Source: Colletotrichum lupini
Lineage: Eukaryota > Ascomycota > Sordariomycetes > Glomerellales > Glomerellaceae
NCBI RefSeq assembly: GCF_023278565.1
Contig: NC_064672.1
Span: forward strand, 3,348,001-3,412,000
Direction of reading: 5' to 3'
Length of the DNA stretch: 64,000 nucleotides
This document shows positions 61,301 to 64,000 of the stretch, one piece after another. Below the pieces are notes generated by a model that worked only from the letters and a program-made list of their open reading frames with translations, searched no databases and was not told the origin of the DNA. Position numbers and translations under genes: made by a program. The first letter of the stretch is position 1, and each line of letters opens with the position of its first letter.

Positions 61301-64000
61301 GCGCTATTCATGTTGTAGACATAGACTCTGACAAGATTCCGTGATAATTCCACGGGTGTGAGCTGTTCGAGTTTCTTAAAGAGCTCATCTTGGGGTTCGT
61401 TTTGTCCATTGTAGCAAGTGGCGTCAATGAGCAGGCCGAAGGGCTTATGCCACAGACGACTTGCGATCTAGACAAGGACAGGATTGATTAGAACAGACGA
61501 TGAAGAAAACGAAGCACTCCTCCGTGGCCAAATGGAGTGGCCGATTCATCGAAGTGAAGGAGGGATATATCAGATATGAGTTTGACGCTTACCTTTAGGT
61601 AGCAGTACAAGAGTGTATCGTAGTCTATGCTCTCTGCATCAATGTGTCGTAGGATGATGCAAATTATGGAAAGAGAGTCCTACAAGATGCACTTAGCAAC
61701 ATTCGGGAGAAGCTGTTCGAGGGTAAAACAGTACCTTGCTTTCACCTCCGTCATAGACGGCTCTAGCAGTGATAAAGGATTCAGTACTCCGGAATGCGTT
61801 TCGAAGCATAAAATTTTGAAATCTTGAGTACGAAGGCGGAGTGTTTGTCGAAATTTGTGGTCTGTTCCAAGTCACAGCCAAGGGCGGGGGGCCTAAATTC
61901 GTGATGAGATTGCGCAAAGGCTCGAGAACAGGCGACCGACCCCGGGACACCTCAGCGGGCGACCGCACGAAGTCCTTCCGTTCTTGGGTGACAAGTCTTT
62001 GGCGCATATGATCCCAATGGTCATATAGAAACCGATGTAGCGCAACGCAAGATCCGAAGTCGAAGGATTCGATGGTAGGAGGAGTTTCGAGGTTCTCTGG
62101 AGGCACCTAGCACACAGTCAAAATTAATTTTTGAGAATTTTGCGGGTAAACGGAATTGCGTCGTGCGGGCTGATGGGACTACTCACAGAAATCTCGCGTA
62201 AGAAGGTTGTCACCTTGTAGATGTTCTGAGTAAGGAAGTCATTCAAGGGAAACATGTAGGGCTCCTTGGCCCCAAACAGAACATTGTTTGCCAAGTTCTG
62301 AATGACCTTCGCGATGAGTAGGAGCCCTCGTCGCATCTCCTTTGACGGCGTCGTGGTAACTAAGCCTTCGACTTCAGGCGCAACAATGGCTGGACAGAAG
62401 AATCGAAGGAAAACGAATGCCCCAACAGCCGTGTACTTGGCCTCCTGGAACCGTGGGAGTACGGCAGCAGAGATCTGACTCTCATTAGTAGACAGTATAA
62501 GGGATTTGGAAATTGGTAGACGCACGATATTGCAGATCCTGCGGAACGAGGCTGGCATGGTCGAGGACGATGCACAAATGTCGTCGATGAAAACCTTCGC
62601 TACAATACGCAGCTGGAGGGCGTTCTTCTGGAGTTCATCTGTAGAACTCACGCGAGCGGGGTCCAACTCGAGATCTAGGTCTTTGGAAGTCAACATCAAC
62701 CTTTCGACGACCTTTTGCAGTGTCGCCTTGAGGTACGGTTGTCCCTTCCACTTAGCGTAGACGGAAAGCATTTTGGTTGCGACGCATGTCCGCCGTAATA
62801 TCTCTGATTCGTTGTCTGGACGATCGTTAATCGAAAGGGTTCCTCCAGGAAAAAGAGTGATGGCTGTCGGACCCACCTGTTTCTTCGATCTCTTGCTTGA
62901 TGAGAACTTCTAGCAGTTCAAAGCTGAGACCACGATGTTCGAAGATTGTCAGCAGAGAGACAGTCAGTTCGTCAACCTCGCTGCTTGGGCACACAGCGCT
63001 CATCGCTGCTACCAATGTCATGTCTTTGGTGAGGAGCTGTGAACTGTGTTAGATAATGCACTACTGATTCAGCATGGCTCCACGCAGCTTTGCTCACCTC
63101 GAGTAATTCGTCATACTTCTCACTGACGGCAGCGTCTGTTAGGTTGCTGAATTCCGTTCCCTGAATGAGGATGTTGTACAGGACTTTGACGAAGGCTGTC
63201 CTGATCTCGACATTGTCATGGTATCCAATGTTAAGAGAGTGCTTCAGGCCGACGTCAATATTAGCACTCAAGAGATTTGAGAGAATGGTGATAGCAAATT
63301 CTGACGAAGATCCACCCTCATCGCGACTGGAAATTCCTGCCAGCAAATCGTTCCTCCCGCCTTCAAGAGACTCGTGGTTGAGTAGCGAAAGGAATCTGTT
63401 GAAATAGGTATGAAACATCTGTGACTTGAGCTCGCTCGTACCAGCGTCGGTCTGGCCCTCGCCAGGTTGCAAGGGAAGACGGAAAGTGAGTTCGGCCAGT
63501 GACTTCAAGCAAGCCTTGTCCAGGTCCTTCTGCACTCTCACGACTTCGTCCAAACGGCCACTTGAGTTGGTACCTGGGTCAAGACGCGGAGACCGAGGCC
63601 GAGCAATCCAGCCAAAGATATACTCCAGGAGCTGATTTCGGATCCGCACGTCATCTCTGAGGTTTAAGTGTTCTTTCCTCTTCGTTACTGCCTCGCACAG
63701 CTGACAGACCTTGATCTTGACTCGGAGGGTATTGGTGCTATCAGTGATGCCATCGAGGAACTTCGCGAAATTGAGTGCGAGAGCACCAAGATGTATGGCT
63801 GAAGCGGCACCAAGGTCTGAAGGGCTCTCGAGCCGTTCCACGAGCGCTTTCAGAAGAGAAATGGCTTGCTCGGCAAATATAATTTCGACGTCCTGTGCCT
63901 TGTCACTCGGCGCTAGTGCACCGGTGAACAAGACCTCAAGCTCAGACTCGAGAGATTTGAAGAGAGCTTGGTAAAGTGTGGATGACACCTCGCTTGATAA
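58303..64000 (-). CDS. ira1: Neurofibromin/Ira-type Ras GTPase-activating protein, 5' end outside window
   Basis: A negative regulator of Ras. Nine exons (minus): 64000-63098, 63036-62877, 62815-62187, 62106-61735, 61679-61593, 61467-61295, 61220-60541, 60471-58632, 58573-58303. All introns are GT...AG, 55-125 bp, and phases agree, giving 1,704 visible codons plus stop. The RasGAP domain spans exons 1-3 (about residues 250-510): the L-R-R-T-C-V-A-T-K stretch aligns with the arginine-finger segment of neurofibromin, and F-L-R-F-F-C-P-A-I-V-A-P is the GAP hallmark (about 62375-62412). Exons 5-7 carry a Sec14-like lipid-binding region (H-K-P-F-G-L-L-I-D-A-T) and a PH-like region (about 60850-61190). 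The rest is a long helical C-terminal part. The frame is open to the window edge, so the start is missing. The C-terminus is uncertain: unspliced it ends V-S-H-Y-E; a 63-bp intron (58258-58320) would give F-S-K and stop at 58246. Confidence 0.92.

Overview
The window looks like a filamentous ascomycete (Pezizomycotina) chromosome. It has two parts that meet near position 52,250-52,330: about 52 kb of very AT-rich, gene-free DNA made of nested, mutated transposable elements, then about 11.7 kb of normal-GC DNA with three intron-poor fungal genes. The AT-rich part carries the signature of repeat-induced point mutation (RIP). CpA and TpG are almost absent (bases 1-120 contain neither), TpA is abundant, former Gln and Trp codons read as stops, and most mismatches between paired target-site duplications (TSDs) are C/T or G/A.

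Region 1-52,012 is built mainly from two short families, named here by me. Family Alpha is about 1.0 kb, starts CCCTTTRGGGTCCGG and ends GGCAGAAATAAAAACAAA. It has 11-14 bp TSDs, no terminal repeats, and short copies that keep only the 3' end, which looks like target-primed retroposition. Family Beta is about 1.1-1.3 kb, starts with a GC-rich hairpin (CCCCCGACGGAGCAAT...), ends near CCGGAAAAAAACCACTATAT, has 10-12 bp TSDs and an internal 13-bp minisatellite of 3 to 12 units. Around them are: two full-length Ty3/Gypsy chromodomain retrotransposons (23,349-31,388 and 42,747-50,833; 190-bp LTRs, 5-bp TSDs, relics of gag, protease, RT, RNase H, integrase and chromodomain, plus an antisense coding relic before the 3' LTR); two LTRs standing alone; a Mutator-like DNA transposon (18,610-21,408, 8-bp TSD); a second type of LTR element (from about 21,598) whose gag gene is split by four later insertions; and a GC-rich, little-mutated foldback MITE (31,445-31,981). 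Insertions are nested up to four deep, so their relative order can be read.

Region 52,331-64,000 holds: a seven-helix fungal membrane protein of the DUF7703 type (53,182-54,036, +); the mitochondrial 2-oxoglutarate dehydrogenase E1 gene (54,480-57,666, -, one 55-bp intron); and the 3' part of a neurofibromin/Ira-type RasGAP gene (58,303 to beyond 64,000, -, eight introns called here). The membrane-protein gene and the E1 gene converge. The E1 and RasGAP genes are on the same strand with about 640 bp between them. I see no functional link among the three. The membrane-protein gene is the nearest gene to the RIP block and could be affected by spreading heterochromatin. No tRNA, rRNA, CRISPR array or telomere repeat was recognised.
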